Part shown: piece after piece, positions 33,230 through 44,348 of the stretch
Position numbering within the stretch: position 1 is the first letter of the stretch
How the letters are laid out: every line of letters begins with the position of its first letter
Origin: Panax quinquefolius
Taxonomy: Eukaryota; Streptophyta; Magnoliopsida; Apiales; Araliaceae
Reading direction: 5' to 3'
DNA: 64,000 nucleotides
Assembly (NCBI GenBank): GCA_020205615.1
Contig: CM035169.1
Coordinates: 13,833,258 to 13,897,257 of the forward strand
Translations under genes and position numbers: made by a program
The notes under the pieces: model-generated
The model's database searches: none
What the model saw: only the letters and a program-made list of their open reading frames with translations
Told to the model about the DNA's origin: nothing

Positions 33230-34065
33230 TTTGTCAAGCCAGGACAAAGCAACTTCATTAAAGATGCTCCACCTTCCATAATTAGTGAATTTGCTCGTCT
33301 GGACCCATCAGAAAGCAAAATTTCCACTTTTTTCTTTTTATTTCATACCTTGAAATGATCCCATTTTCCTCTGCCTTCAAAATCCCAAACATCACAAATA
33401 AAACTCCTGATGTGAAACTGATCTGCAAAGTAAGGCCAACACAAAAAGGGAAAGCTCAGACCTTTCCAACCACAGTGGCCAAGGGAACAAGCAATAGAAG
33501 GGTGACCTAACACTTTTTCTCCAAATGATGAGCAATTCTCTCCATGTATCCGTCCGGGTATAGATCACTGCCGAGGTTTGTAATGTCTGACCTCACAACC
33601 CATAAGAAGGGGTGGTTTAAAAGTGCGAGTCCAAGTGCTAGCTCAAAGCCCATGCATGCCATCATGCCACAGTTGCATCCGCAAGTGATCGGTTGGTTCA
33701 TCCAATCTTTCTAACCAATTTCTCCAAATGACCAGGCATGACTTTTAAAATGGATTAACCAAGCTTTTTTGATATCTTTTCGGCCACCGGCCCCCTGGTT
33801 CCAAGCCCATCCGGAATTAATACCAGCTCAATCCGGTTTTCATTTTGATCTTCAAACTTAGCCTCAGTAGCAGCAGCAGCCGAGAGTGAATGAACTCTGT
33901 GTTCACCTTAATTCCATGATCAACAATCCTACGCGACAATTTCAGTGGAGGCCCTGCATGACCTTGTGCTGGATATGCTATGTCTAGCACATGTGCTCTC
34001 CTAATTCCCACCGCTAATTGTACTATATATGTGGAGTTTATCACCACTGCAATTTGTCTATACAT
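33230..34065 (-). pseudogene. Second, strongly decayed UGT83A-like fragment
   Basis: The minus strand shows an N-terminal piece (GIRRAHVLDIAYPAQGHAGP, LKLSRRIVDHGIKV, TEFIHSR). It then jumps to a C-terminal piece (ALLNHPFLWVVRSDITNLG, a broken PSPG region VLGHPSIACSLGHCGWKGL, and a RRANSL..EGGASL tail near 33240-33300). The middle third is missing. The codon at the expected start reads GTG (34009-34011) instead of ATG. It is probably a tandem duplicate of the UGT at 31313-32716, older and more eroded. Confidence 0.8.
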
Positions 34066-34252
34066 TTAAGACAGTATTATTATTATAAACTTTCTCATAC
34101 TATAAGGTCCTCTAATGCGGCAATTAACTAACAAATAGATACACAAAATACTATGTATACACATGTTTGGTTCTTACCTATATGTAAAAAACAAGTGAAC
34201 ACATTTAATTCCAAAGGCATGATTAATTAATCTGATCACCCCAGAAAGAAAT

Positions 34253-34979
34253 TGTAACACCCCAGTCCCACATCGAAAGATACAGAAAAAAATTTGTCTG
34301 CCTATACGGAAATAAGTTACTACCAATAGTACCTTCAAGTCATGACCTTTTGAGAGCCTGTGGTGGGCTAAGATATTACCAAGAAGATCTTATTGGACCA
34401 GAGTTGGTTAAGGACCTTATTTGGATGGATTTGATTTGATTCGGACTTGAGATTTGACCCAAGATTTGTTCCGGACCTGGATTTTACGGGTTGTTTATAT
34501 GGTATCGAGCCAACTCTCGAAAAGCTCAAGTCGGATCATCCGACGGTCGGGTCATCGGAGGTGGGGACACGAAGGTGGTGGTATTATCCCACAATGGAGA
34601 GATGAAGGTCCGGAGGTGGGGACACTGGTTGGTACCAGATTATCCCACAAACGACTAAAGAGGCAAAAGATCTTTGGGTCGTGTGTGTGATTCGGATTCG
34701 ACGGGGACGCCGAAATTTAAGTGGGGAGTTTGTAACACCTCAAATTCCACATCGAAAGATAGTGAAAAAATTTATCCGCTTATACGTAAATAAGTTACTA
34801 CCAATAGTACCTTCAAGTCATAACCTTTGAGCTCGCAGTGGTAAGCATTTAATCCAAGAAGATACTATTGGGCCAGTGGTTTAAGGACCTTATTTGGATG
34901 GATTTGATTTGATTTGATTCGGACTTGGGATTTGACCCAAGATTTGTTCCGTACTCGGGATTTTACCCGGGTTGTTTCA
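34253..34979 (+). mobile_element. TRIM (miniature LTR retrotransposon), complete
   Basis: Two short LTRs (34253-34497 and 34731-34979), each starting TGTAACACC(C/T)C, flank a 233-bp interior. The interior begins with a primer-binding-like site (TGGTATCGAGCC, about 34499) and ends in a purine tract (GTGGGGAG) before the second LTR. The 5-bp target duplication GAAAT is seen at 34248-34252 and 34980-34984. It has no coding capacity, so it depends on proteins supplied by other elements. Confidence 0.9.
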
Positions 34980-35246
34980 GAAATCAAGTTTACATTGCTA
35001 ATTTTTCGGTCCTTCTGTATATGTACTGAGGGTTTGTATTTTAGGTTTATAGGTTATATATATGTCTATAAATAAAGCTTGTTTCACATCAATATGTTAA
35101 AAGTAGTAGCTGTTTAATTGTTTTCCTTAATTTTATTCAGGTCAATGAAGAAAACGTTAAGCTAGTTATATACTACTACTTGTATACTCCCTCAAAAACA
35201 AAGTTCTAGTTCTTTGTTACAAATATTCAATGCTTCATATGATAAC

Positions 35247-36875
35247 TGTAAGACCCCGAATTTTATGACATAAAAGTATTCAATTTTTCTATTCAGTAAA
35301 TTGTTAAATTGATAAAAGTTAAAGTTAAGGGTGATATATGATTTTTTTTTTTCAAAATACGCAAGTGGTTATAAAGTATTCTTTATTATCGGGAAATATT
35401 CGTTTGGTCGTGGAATATTCTTTTACGTTGGGAATATTCGCATGCACTTGCCAGCACTATTTGTGGGCCCCATAACGAGATAAGCTGCTTCAAGAAGAAA
35501 AGCGACAAAATTGAATAACGGCGTAGTTGTTACCGTTAACACGTTGGAATACCGGTGGTTAGAATACGATGTACGCGTGGTCGCATGTAAAGAAGACACC
35601 AGATTGCACAATATTATTGAATTATTGATCCTTACGTAAGAAGGCACTACTCAATAATTGTTACAAGAAATATCTTGTTCAATATTTTATTTTATTGATT
35701 TAATAATTGTTGCGTTGATATTTTATATTATTGTTGTTTCAATAATTGTCATCGACGATATTTTCCATTATCGATCAATAATTCATATTATTTGGAATAA
35801 TATTATTAGATAGTATTATTGACAATGTCTAGAAAGTTCTGTCAATGAGAGGTTTAGTCACCTAATTGCGCGCCAGTAAGGAGAAATCCTTATCTAAAGC
35901 CCCTCTTTCTGAGGACTACTTTGGTTGTCATAATTGTGATTCTATAATATTATTTATGAATAATTAATTATTAATTTATATGATAAGGAAATATTTATTT
36001 GATGTGGATATAAATGATGGGTTTATTTATGTGGTTATAAATGAAGGAGTTAATGTTGAGGTGTTTTATCAGTATTTTATCGGATTGGAGGTATTAAAAG
36101 ATCAAATCGGTGTTATTACAGCTTTATTGTGTGAGTTATAATATTTAATCCGACCGTTGGATCGTTGTAATTTTTGGATATGTTATACATATATAAGTTG
36201 AGTATATGTCCACAAATTTTGAACCGTTAAAAGTGAGCGTATAATTTGTTATGAATTTTAAGAGGTGGTGATTCTAAATTAGGTTATAAATGATTTTGGT
36301 GAAAAATTCTAGAATTGGTGGGGCCCCACTTTTGGTTGGTGAGAAATGTGCTCAATTGAATTTTCAAATGTGGTGGGTGGGAATAGTAGCGAGTGAAAGC
36401 CATCGGGTTATACAGAGTTAAGTCGCTTTCTGCTGCTTAACATTTTCCTATAAATAGAGGCTAAGTTAGAATTGAAAATCACACCGTAAACAAGTTTTCT
36501 CTCTTTCTCTAGATTATCGAGTGTATTTTGTGAGTATTTAGATACTTGGTGAGTTGCTATTCTTTGAGTGCAAGTTTCCTTCAAACGTCATATCGATATC
36601 AGTCGGAAGTCTTTGCTTTCTTTTCGAAGCGAGGATAATAAGGATAGTAAGGGATATTAAGGGATGTTATATTCTTCATAATGATGTTATTCTTTCAATA
36701 TCATTATACTGACATATTGGTATGAATTTTATTGTGGAATTTCTACCTTTTTAATTCAAAGCATATATGTTGTTGTATTTTGCACGACAATTATTGTAAT
36801 AAAGTTATAGTTATTTTCTGTACCATGTATTTGGCGACTGGGTTGGATGGAATGGACTTATTTTGGGTTGTCACA
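35247..36875. mobile_element. Solo LTR, probably Ty3/gypsy
   Basis: A 1629-bp sequence from TGTAAGACCCCGAATTTTAT to TTTTGGGTTGTCACA is flanked by the target duplication ATAAC (35242-35246 and 36876-36880). There is no internal region, so this is a solo LTR left by LTR-LTR recombination. A TATA box lies at 36449-36456 (CTATAAATAG), as expected at the U3/R border, which also supports plus-strand orientation. Its last about 300 bp resemble the repeats at 310-1615. Confidence 0.85.
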
Positions 36876-36880
36876 ATAAC

Positions 36881-37666
36881 CCTACATAATGTTTTCTTAT
36901 AATTTTATTTATTTTATTGAAAATTTAAATACCAAATTTAAAACTACGGCCGCTATTTTTTGTAAGGATAAGGTGTTGAAAAAAAAAATTAGGCGGATAT
37001 GAACACAGATCAGGAGTACCCGTATAAAATCTTGTAATTATTATAACAAATAATTAATCTACGAGAAATGTTATATATTTTTGGTTTCTAGGATCGAATT
37101 CGAAGACTCAATTCTAGGGCAATAAAACATTTTTCGGAACAAAAAAAAATTCAGATTGATTTCATTTGCTGAAAACACTAAAAGCTCTTGCAGTTTAAGG
37201 TATTAAATGCTTGTTCCCTACTAAGAAAAAAGAAAATATATAAATGAATTTTAAAATTTAAATATATTCAAGTGATTTCCGTTAAAAAATTATTATTTTC
37301 AAATTTGTAATAATAATTATTACTGTTACTGTTACCGTTACTGTTACTCTTACACGTAAAATAAATCGGTCCCGTAAATAATTATAGGAGTAATGAAATG
37401 AAAACAATAATTTATGGTAATAGTCGTCTCATTGGAGTGATGGGCCGGGTTTGGGCTAATGTCTTTAATTTATGTTTTGTTGCCTTACAAAGACCAAATT
37501 GTCAGTACACTCCCACAAAAGAGAACGAAAGAAATAAGCCCTAGCGTTCCTTTATATTCGTTCTTCCGTTAACAAACACCGCCAACGATTCTGAGTGGGG
37601 GAGAGTCTATAAACCCTAGCAGATCTGCGGCGGCAGCAGCATAAGCAGGAGAAGTAAGAGGAAGAC
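36881..37666. other. Upstream region of RPS19
   Basis: AT-rich and without an ORF until the leader of RPS19. Just before the ATG (about 37540-37660) are AAGCCCTAGCG and AAACCCTAG motifs. These resemble the telo-box (AAACCCTA) found in promoters and leaders of plant ribosomal protein genes. Confidence 0.5.
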
Positions 37667-40407
37667 ATGGAGACAGCTAGAACCGTTAAAGATGTTTCTC
37701 CCCATGAGTTCGTCAAGGCTTACGCCGCTCATCTCAAGCGCAACGGGAAGGTGTCTTTTTCCCCCTGTTTCACTAAATGCGTTCTTAAGTGCATAGATTC
37801 TATAAGTTTATATAAACCTACCATTGGAGATTGCTTAGTTTTCAATACAGTTTGCCTAGTTTTCTTAGTTTATTGTGTGAAATCGGCTTTCATTTCTACT
37901 GTTTTTCATTTACATTTGGACGATTCTGTTAATTTATACATGCACTATAGTATTTGGTTTCTCAACTCTCTAGTTTGTGTTATTTTGATGGGTTTTGTAA
38001 TTTGAAAAGTGTCACTGGTCTTGCTGAAGTGTTTCCTTTGTTTTTAAGTTCATTCCTGTGTTTTCTTATAACGCAAGTTTAATTGTGGTTTTATGGTATA
38101 TGTGATTGTTTGAAACCGTAACTGCAGCCCAGTATGATTAGTTGTTAATGTGATGATAACTGGAAATAGATGGAAATGAGTTAGTATGGTCCTGTTTTGT
38201 AGTTAGGTTATATATATGTTTCACATACTGTAAGGTTTTAATTATCTCTGTATGTAGGTAATAAATAAGTGCTTCAACTGATGCATTTAAGCTTATTCAT
38301 TTTAGTAGACTTCTAGTTTTTGGGATATATGCTTTTTGTATATATAGGCGGGTAACCAGTTTTGGCAATTTATTTATGCTGAGGATTTCTCCCTCTACTT
38401 TTGACGCTTCTACTGGTAATTTGTTTACCTACAATGGGATAAATATTTTTAGTTTGCTGCCTTTTAGAAGAAACTTGTGAATTGTTGTGAAATAATTGTT
38501 GTTTGATTGTTTCTATATAAATTATGTTCAAACTCGATGTATTGAAGGATTTGTCTAACAAGTAATAACACAATAGTATAAATTTGCTACATATCATTAA
38601 TAATCAAGTTAGTGTTTGTTAAAAAAAATTAATCAAGTTACTTAGGTAAAATAAATCAATTGTTCCAATATAAAGTTATGCTATTTGACTGATAAAAGCG
38701 AATTCTTTTTGTGAATGATTTGGATTAAGAAATCACAAACTTTCTACAATAACACATCTACAATGAGAGCAAAACCATTTGTTCTCACAATTTTCTGAGC
38801 TTTCATGTTAAGTAGAGATGTAACCTGTTGAATTATAAATTCGCAATGCAATTCATGTAAGCCTTTATACCCAACTTGTTGGATTTATCCTGCATTTGTC
38901 TAATTTTCTTTTTACTAAATGCTATTCTGAACTATTAAAAAATAAAGTAGTCTGATGCTTAATGCTGGTATGTCCAATCAAAATGGGTGATTCGTGAATC
39001 TGGTAATATAACAAGAATTTATGGTGACTGAGGTGCTGTAATCTATGCACCGAATGCAAACTGATTTTCAATTTGGAAATTTTAGCAGCATTCTTTACAT
39101 TTTAGAATTGAAACATGGTGGTTATGTCGCATGTTAATGCGGATATGTCGCATGTTAATGCGGATATGTCCAATCAAAATGGGTGACTCATGAATCTGGT
39201 AATATAACAAGAATTTATGGTGACTGAGGTGCTTTGTCTGCAATCTTTGAACCGAATTCAAACTGATTTTCAATTTGAAATTTTTAGCGGCATTCTTTAC
39301 ATTTTAGAATTGAAGCATGGTGGTTATGTCACATGTTATTGTACTGTTTGCTGCAAATTTTCAACAGATGGAGCTCCCACATTGGACCGATATAGTGAAA
39401 ACTGGTACTTTCAAGGAGCTTGCCCCATATGACCCTGATTGGTATTATATTAGAGCTGGTATGTTGGTTCTTTCACTTGTTCTATGACTTCAAGCAAACA
39501 CAGACCAAATAAGCTTTGTAACTCTAATATACCTGGCTTTTCCTTATTTCTCCTCATGTTAACTTAATGGCAGCATCAATGGCAAGGAAAATCTATTTGA
39601 GGGGAGGTATTGGTGTTGGTGCTTTTAGGAGGATATATGGTGGCCGCAAGCGAAATGGTAGTGCCCCACCACATTTCTGCAAGAGCAGTGGGGGTGTTGC
39701 TCGCCACATCCTTCAGCAATTGCAAAGCATGAACATCGTTGACTTTGACTCCAAGGGGTAAGTGCCTGATTTTCCAATTGTGATATGTTATGCAAAATCT
39801 AATCGGTTAGGTTGAGTAGGCTGTGTGAGAAAAATTACAAGGGCCTGCATGTTAGGTTTCTCACTTCACACATGGCCTTTGCAAACATTTTATGTGTACT
39901 GTGAAAAATTAAAGGATTGAAGGTTGTTTTCCTCTTAAATTTCTTCATTAAAGCGTCTTTCAATTTATTCTGTCTTTATTCAGGAGATTGGGTGATACAT
40001 TGTGTTAGCACTACAAATTAAAATTCCATTACAATGTGAGATATTCTAAAGTAATGAAAAGAGTATATGCAGACTTCTAGATTTCATGGTAAATTAAAAG
40101 GATTTGTTGTTCTAGCTTAATAGCTAGATGGTTTAAAGTTAAAAAGAAAATAAAAAATAGAGGTTGTAGAGCCATGGTAGGTTATATTATTGTTTCTTCA
40201 AGTGGACTCCTTAGTTCTCTATATTCCAGTCAGAAGTTTATATGTTGAGATTTCTTAATTGTCTGGACAGGACCAGACCAGACCAGACGTTTCTATTCCA
40301 AAGTTGTATACTTATTATTGTTCTTGTGCAACAGTGGGCGAAAAATCACATCCAGTGGACAGAGGGATCTCGACCAGGTTGCTGGAAGAATTGTGGTTAC
40401 TCCCTGA
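37667..40407 (+). CDS. RPS19: 40S ribosomal protein S19 (eS19)
   Basis: Four coding exons: 37667-37750, 39368-39458, 39574-39757 and 40335-40407. They join in frame to 432 bp (143 aa), the usual length of plant eS19. It starts [20 protein letters not shown] and ends GRIVVTP. The family core is present: [40 protein letters not shown], and [18 protein letters not shown]. eS19 is a structural protein of the small subunit head needed for pre-rRNA processing. Intron 1 is 1.6 kb and contains a short tandem duplication just before exon 2. Nothing is broken. Confidence 0.97.
38969..39340. repeat. Tandem duplication of about 196 bp in RPS19 intron 1
   Basis: The segment beginning TATGTCCAATCAAAATGGGT at about 38969 is repeated from about 39165 with small changes, through TTTACATTTTAGAATTGAA(A/G)C and ATGGTGGTTATGTC. 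The junction contains a 24-bp unit (CGCATGTTAATGCGGATATGT) present twice. The second copy ends about 28 bp before the exon 2 acceptor. Confidence 0.85.
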
Positions 40408-40711
40408 GTGAGATGTATCAGGAGCTCTTCTAGATTCCATTAAATACTTCTGAAATTTTCTTTTATGTTTTTGGTTGTCTGGATCAAAATAGTTTTTAGT
40501 TTATAACAAGTTTTTCTGCATGGTGCCAAATACTCAGTGATATGAATGTGGTTTTGTTTTAATTTAGTATGTTGTTGACATTGTTTCATGGTTATTTAGT
40601 TTATTAAACACATTTTCATAAGTAATGGTTATGTGCTTGTACTTTCATTTAGGCTCTTATTGTAAATGAATGAGTGCTTCTACACAGACCGGTCAATTGG
40701 ACCGGTTTATT

Positions 40712-40945
40712 GGACAGGTGGTATTTTTTTTATTTTTTATTTTTTATTTTGCTTGTGACACCAAAAAATGTATAGTATTTATTTCAACAGGAATTTTTAC
40801 AAAATATAGCCCTAAAACACTATATAACCCTGTATTTGTATGTGTATTTAAATTATACCTAAAACACTATATTTTGTAAAAAATTTGTTGAAATAAATAC
40901 TATACATTTTTTAGAGTCACAAGCAAAAAAAAAATTCACCTGTCC
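40712..40945. repeat. MITE-like foldback, 234 bp
   Basis: The ends are GGACAGGTG (40712-40720) and its exact complement CACCTGTCC (40937-40945). Inner arms pair over about 90 bp: GACACCAAAAAATGTATAGT with its complement near 40895-40918. It is non-coding and sits about 300 bp downstream of the RPS19 stop. Confidence 0.8.
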
Positions 40946-42720
40946 AGTTTTCCTGTCTCATAAACCTGTCCGGCAAGACTTATTGTAAATGTTTTCCCTG
41001 AAAGGTGTTTTGCACTCAGACTTGAATGTCTTACACTACTACATCTTTCTTTGTAATTGAATCATCTTGGGCCCGAGTTCATGATGAGAAAGAAGATATT
41101 GAAGAACTTGGTCGTGGCATGATACAATTATTCTTTTAGTTTAGGTTTCAATATATATTTTACTACCCTAAAATATATATTCTCAACCTTCGATGGATAA
41201 AAATTACGAGTCTCAAAATTTCTAAAACATAAAGCCTTTGTTGACGAACGACTAATCGACGACAAAAAAAAAAAGACTTAATAACAATTGTCATCTTAGA
41301 AATATATTAGTTTGGTTATCAATTTAATTACATATATAAGATATTTAGTTAATTATTAGTTACTAAAATTTAGTTAGCTAGTTTTTAAAATTAAAATCAT
41401 AATGACAACTCATTATTCTACAACAATTATATTCTTTAACAACTATATTACTATATTAAAAATATAAGAAAATTATTATGAGTAAATAATAATTAATACA
41501 AAAATTGTAATGTATATTACAAAATATATTAATTATTAAAATTAAGTAAACAATTTTATTTCATATAGGATACCTTAAATTAATTAATGTTCAAAAAATC
41601 TTGACTTATACATTACTAATTAAAATTTAAATACCTTATCAAACTACCGCAACTTGTTATTTTACAATAAATATATATTTTATATAATTTATTTAGTTAA
41701 TTAATTATATAATATAGTATAATTGTATTGTATTGTATATTTATACTCCAGCAGTTGGCGTAGTGGTTTAAGGTCGTCACGGACCGTCCAACTGCATTTA
41801 GGAAACCCCACATTATAAATAAAAAAACTTAAATATTATGTTTAGGCTGTTAGGTTTCTGTTCAACTTTGAAATCTAATTATAAATGCATATATAAATAT
41901 GAAGGATTGATCATAAAACTAAATATTAAAATTTGAAACTATATAAAAACTTAAGAGTAAATTAAAGTAACTAAAGAATCATATTAGTAACAATTCATTT
42001 TTAAGCAAAATTTATAATTATTCTAATCCTAGTAGTAAGTCAATTTGAAATTAAAGAAAATATATTTTATAATCACTATATAAAATAAATTAAAAGTTAA
42101 AAGTAATTTTATTTAAAAAATAACCCGTGTTTCGCATGTGGCACTTAACTAATTTTTCTTTAATTTAAGAGGAATATATTTATATTTTATTATAATCATC
42201 CAATTTATATTAATGTGCAATAAAATGTTAAAATAAAATAAATTTAAAAAATGTTGCATTATTTTTACAAATTTTTATTTTTAATATTTAACATTAAAAG
42301 GGAAAAAAAGGAAGGTGCGGACAGACCGACCTAGATCTGGGCTTGGACCTAATCAAACCACAACGGCACAACCCATCGACTAAGATCTGACAAGTTTAAA
42401 TCAACGGCAGGACCAATGTCCAAGGTCGGCAGGCTAATGCCAGGCCAGGCCAGGCCAGGCCAGGCCATACCACTACTAGGTGACTTGTTGTGCATGACTA
42501 TCTCCACCCCACCACGTGAGACCCACTCAACACCAGTCTTCCGCCACGTGTAAGCCCTGGCCTGAGAATCTACGCACCCTTGCTTTCTGTAGACAGAAAA
42601 TCATAGATTCTAGATTCAGCTACAATTAGCAAGCCAGAAAGAAAGATATGGATAGATAAATATGTAGAAATTTATATTCAAAAACACCTAATTTGGTATT
42701 CTAATTTTTTTACTTTTGTT
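40946..42720. other. AT-rich intergenic DNA between RPS19 and DGK
   Basis: Very AT-rich from 41150 to 42300, with no supported ORF. A (AGGCC)5 tract lies at about 42441-42467. The CT-rich stretch at about 42740-42770 probably begins the DGK leader. Confidence 0.55.
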
Positions 42721-44084
42721 TTCGATTCTCGATTTCGGGCACTCTTCTCTTTCTCTTTCTCTCTCTAGGGTTTGCTGTCCCGGCTCGATCTATCTTATCC
42801 GATCATCACCGAAGAATACAAATGTGATGTTTATAAAATAATACTGACTATTACTTGGATTGATTGAATGCTATATTTGATGTTTGATTTTTATTTTTTA
42901 TTTTATTTTAAAAGTTAATATTGTGCATGCTATCTGTCTATCTGAACAGGGTCTTTATTTTATTTTTATTTTTAAGTTTAGTGCAAATTTATGCACCGTG
43001 ATTAAACAGAAGGATAAATTTGATATTTGATTTGATTAATGGAGTAGTAATTTTAGTAATATATGTCTTGGTGAAGGTACTTATTTTAATGCTATTATGT
43101 TTAATTTCATTTATTTGGTTAGTGTGACGTGATTGCTGTTAGGGCTAACCTTTGAAATGAATTCCAAACTTTGTGTTCTTAGTTGCAAGGAGTTATGGTG
43201 CGATCAGGCTATTGAGATATATGTATGGTGAATTAGCTTATGAAATTTCAAACCCATGTTTGGAATCTAATTATGATTGTACTACTATATTTGATTACTT
43301 CTATTTTTCCCACTAATATAGTTTTTTTATTGATAATTGAGCTGTCCAGGCTTCATTGAATATTGTTTTCGTGCATATATATCTATTTATGTGTATATAA
43401 ATCAGTTTAGGTTAAGCAATTTTAGTTTACTGTTAAAAAATGAGTTATTGCATTCATGTGTTCTGTTAGTAAATGTCGCAGTTCAATTTGGACTAATACA
43501 AGGAGAATGTTTGTTCTTTGATAAGCTTGTGATATAATTGCATAGCTTTTCACAGCTTATGAGTGTAATAATCCATTTTGAAACAATTCTTTACTTAAGG
43601 TTTTAAAAGGCATTTTGAAACATTACATTATAAATACAACGTATTGTGAAAAGGTTTCTAAAACATTAGCAAGTTGACCCACGAATACTAATCATTATTT
43701 GGTTTCCCTTAGGAGAAGTCTCTCATTCATTCTGGAAGGAAACTTTGTTGTCACTTTTGGTGTTAATTATATTTGTGACTTTATTACCTATATTTTTGTT
43801 TTGTTGATGCATATTTCAATTTCATTTTAGGAGAATATTACCAGGAAGAAATTTCTAGTATTGTACTAGTCTATGAACTATGGTTGATACTTGATTTGTG
43901 ACTTTTTCTAGCTCTGTTACCTCTTTATATGTACACGTTTTAGATGTCTTTATCCCAAGGAAGATAAATAAATAATATTATTAGGGGTTTCAAATTTGGT
44001 ATTTACATAATCTGACATGATTTTTGTGTTTTGCAGGTGATATTGTTATATTGAAAGTCTATAACAGGGACTGATAGGAGTTTA

Positions 44085-44345
44085 ATGGATGGTATACATA
44101 TGAGATTTTAAAAGCAATTCTTGGCAAGTGAAATTATAATAGTATTATCGGTGACGGGGACTATTATTGAATTCTCCAGGATATTGGTGCTATGTTCTAA
44201 TTTATGTGCAGATCATGCTTGAACAGTGGGAGTGAGTAGAGGAATATGTGGGCTCTTGTAACATTGTAGATGGCCATGGTTTTTGCGATCGGGTTTTGTT
44301 CCATTTGTATCTATGTTATATAGAATGCTGGGAAATACTTTTTGA
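44085..44345 (+). promoter_or_regulatory. Cluster of short upstream ORFs in the DGK leader
   Basis: The leader exon starts after a TTGCAG acceptor at 44036. Between it and the main ATG (44349) several AUG-initiated ORFs open and close: 44085-44111 (8 codons plus stop), one at about 44201 (11 codons), one at 44246 (7 codons), 44270-44323 (MAMVFAIGFCSICIYVI) and 44325-44345 (6 codons), the last ending 3 nt before the main start. Such uORFs usually lower translation of the main ORF. This is predicted from sequence only. Confidence 0.6.
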
Positions 44346-44348
44346 AGA

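Noticed and set aside
34454..34690. ORF of 78 codons
   Set aside because: It lies across the LTR and interior of the TRIM and resembles no protein family.
37751..38005. Open extension of RPS19 exon 1 to a 112-residue protein
   Set aside because: It reads through the GT donor into intron 1; the four-exon model gives the exact family length.
38990..39240. Possible intronic box C/D snoRNA in RPS19 intron 1
   Set aside because: CTGA occurs, but no RTGATGA box is conserved between the two duplicated copies.
41756..41766. tRNA-like A box (TGGCGTAGTGG), possible tRNA gene or SINE
   Set aside because: No B box (GGTTCGANTCC) or cloverleaf follows and there is no poly-A tail or target duplication, so it is not supported.
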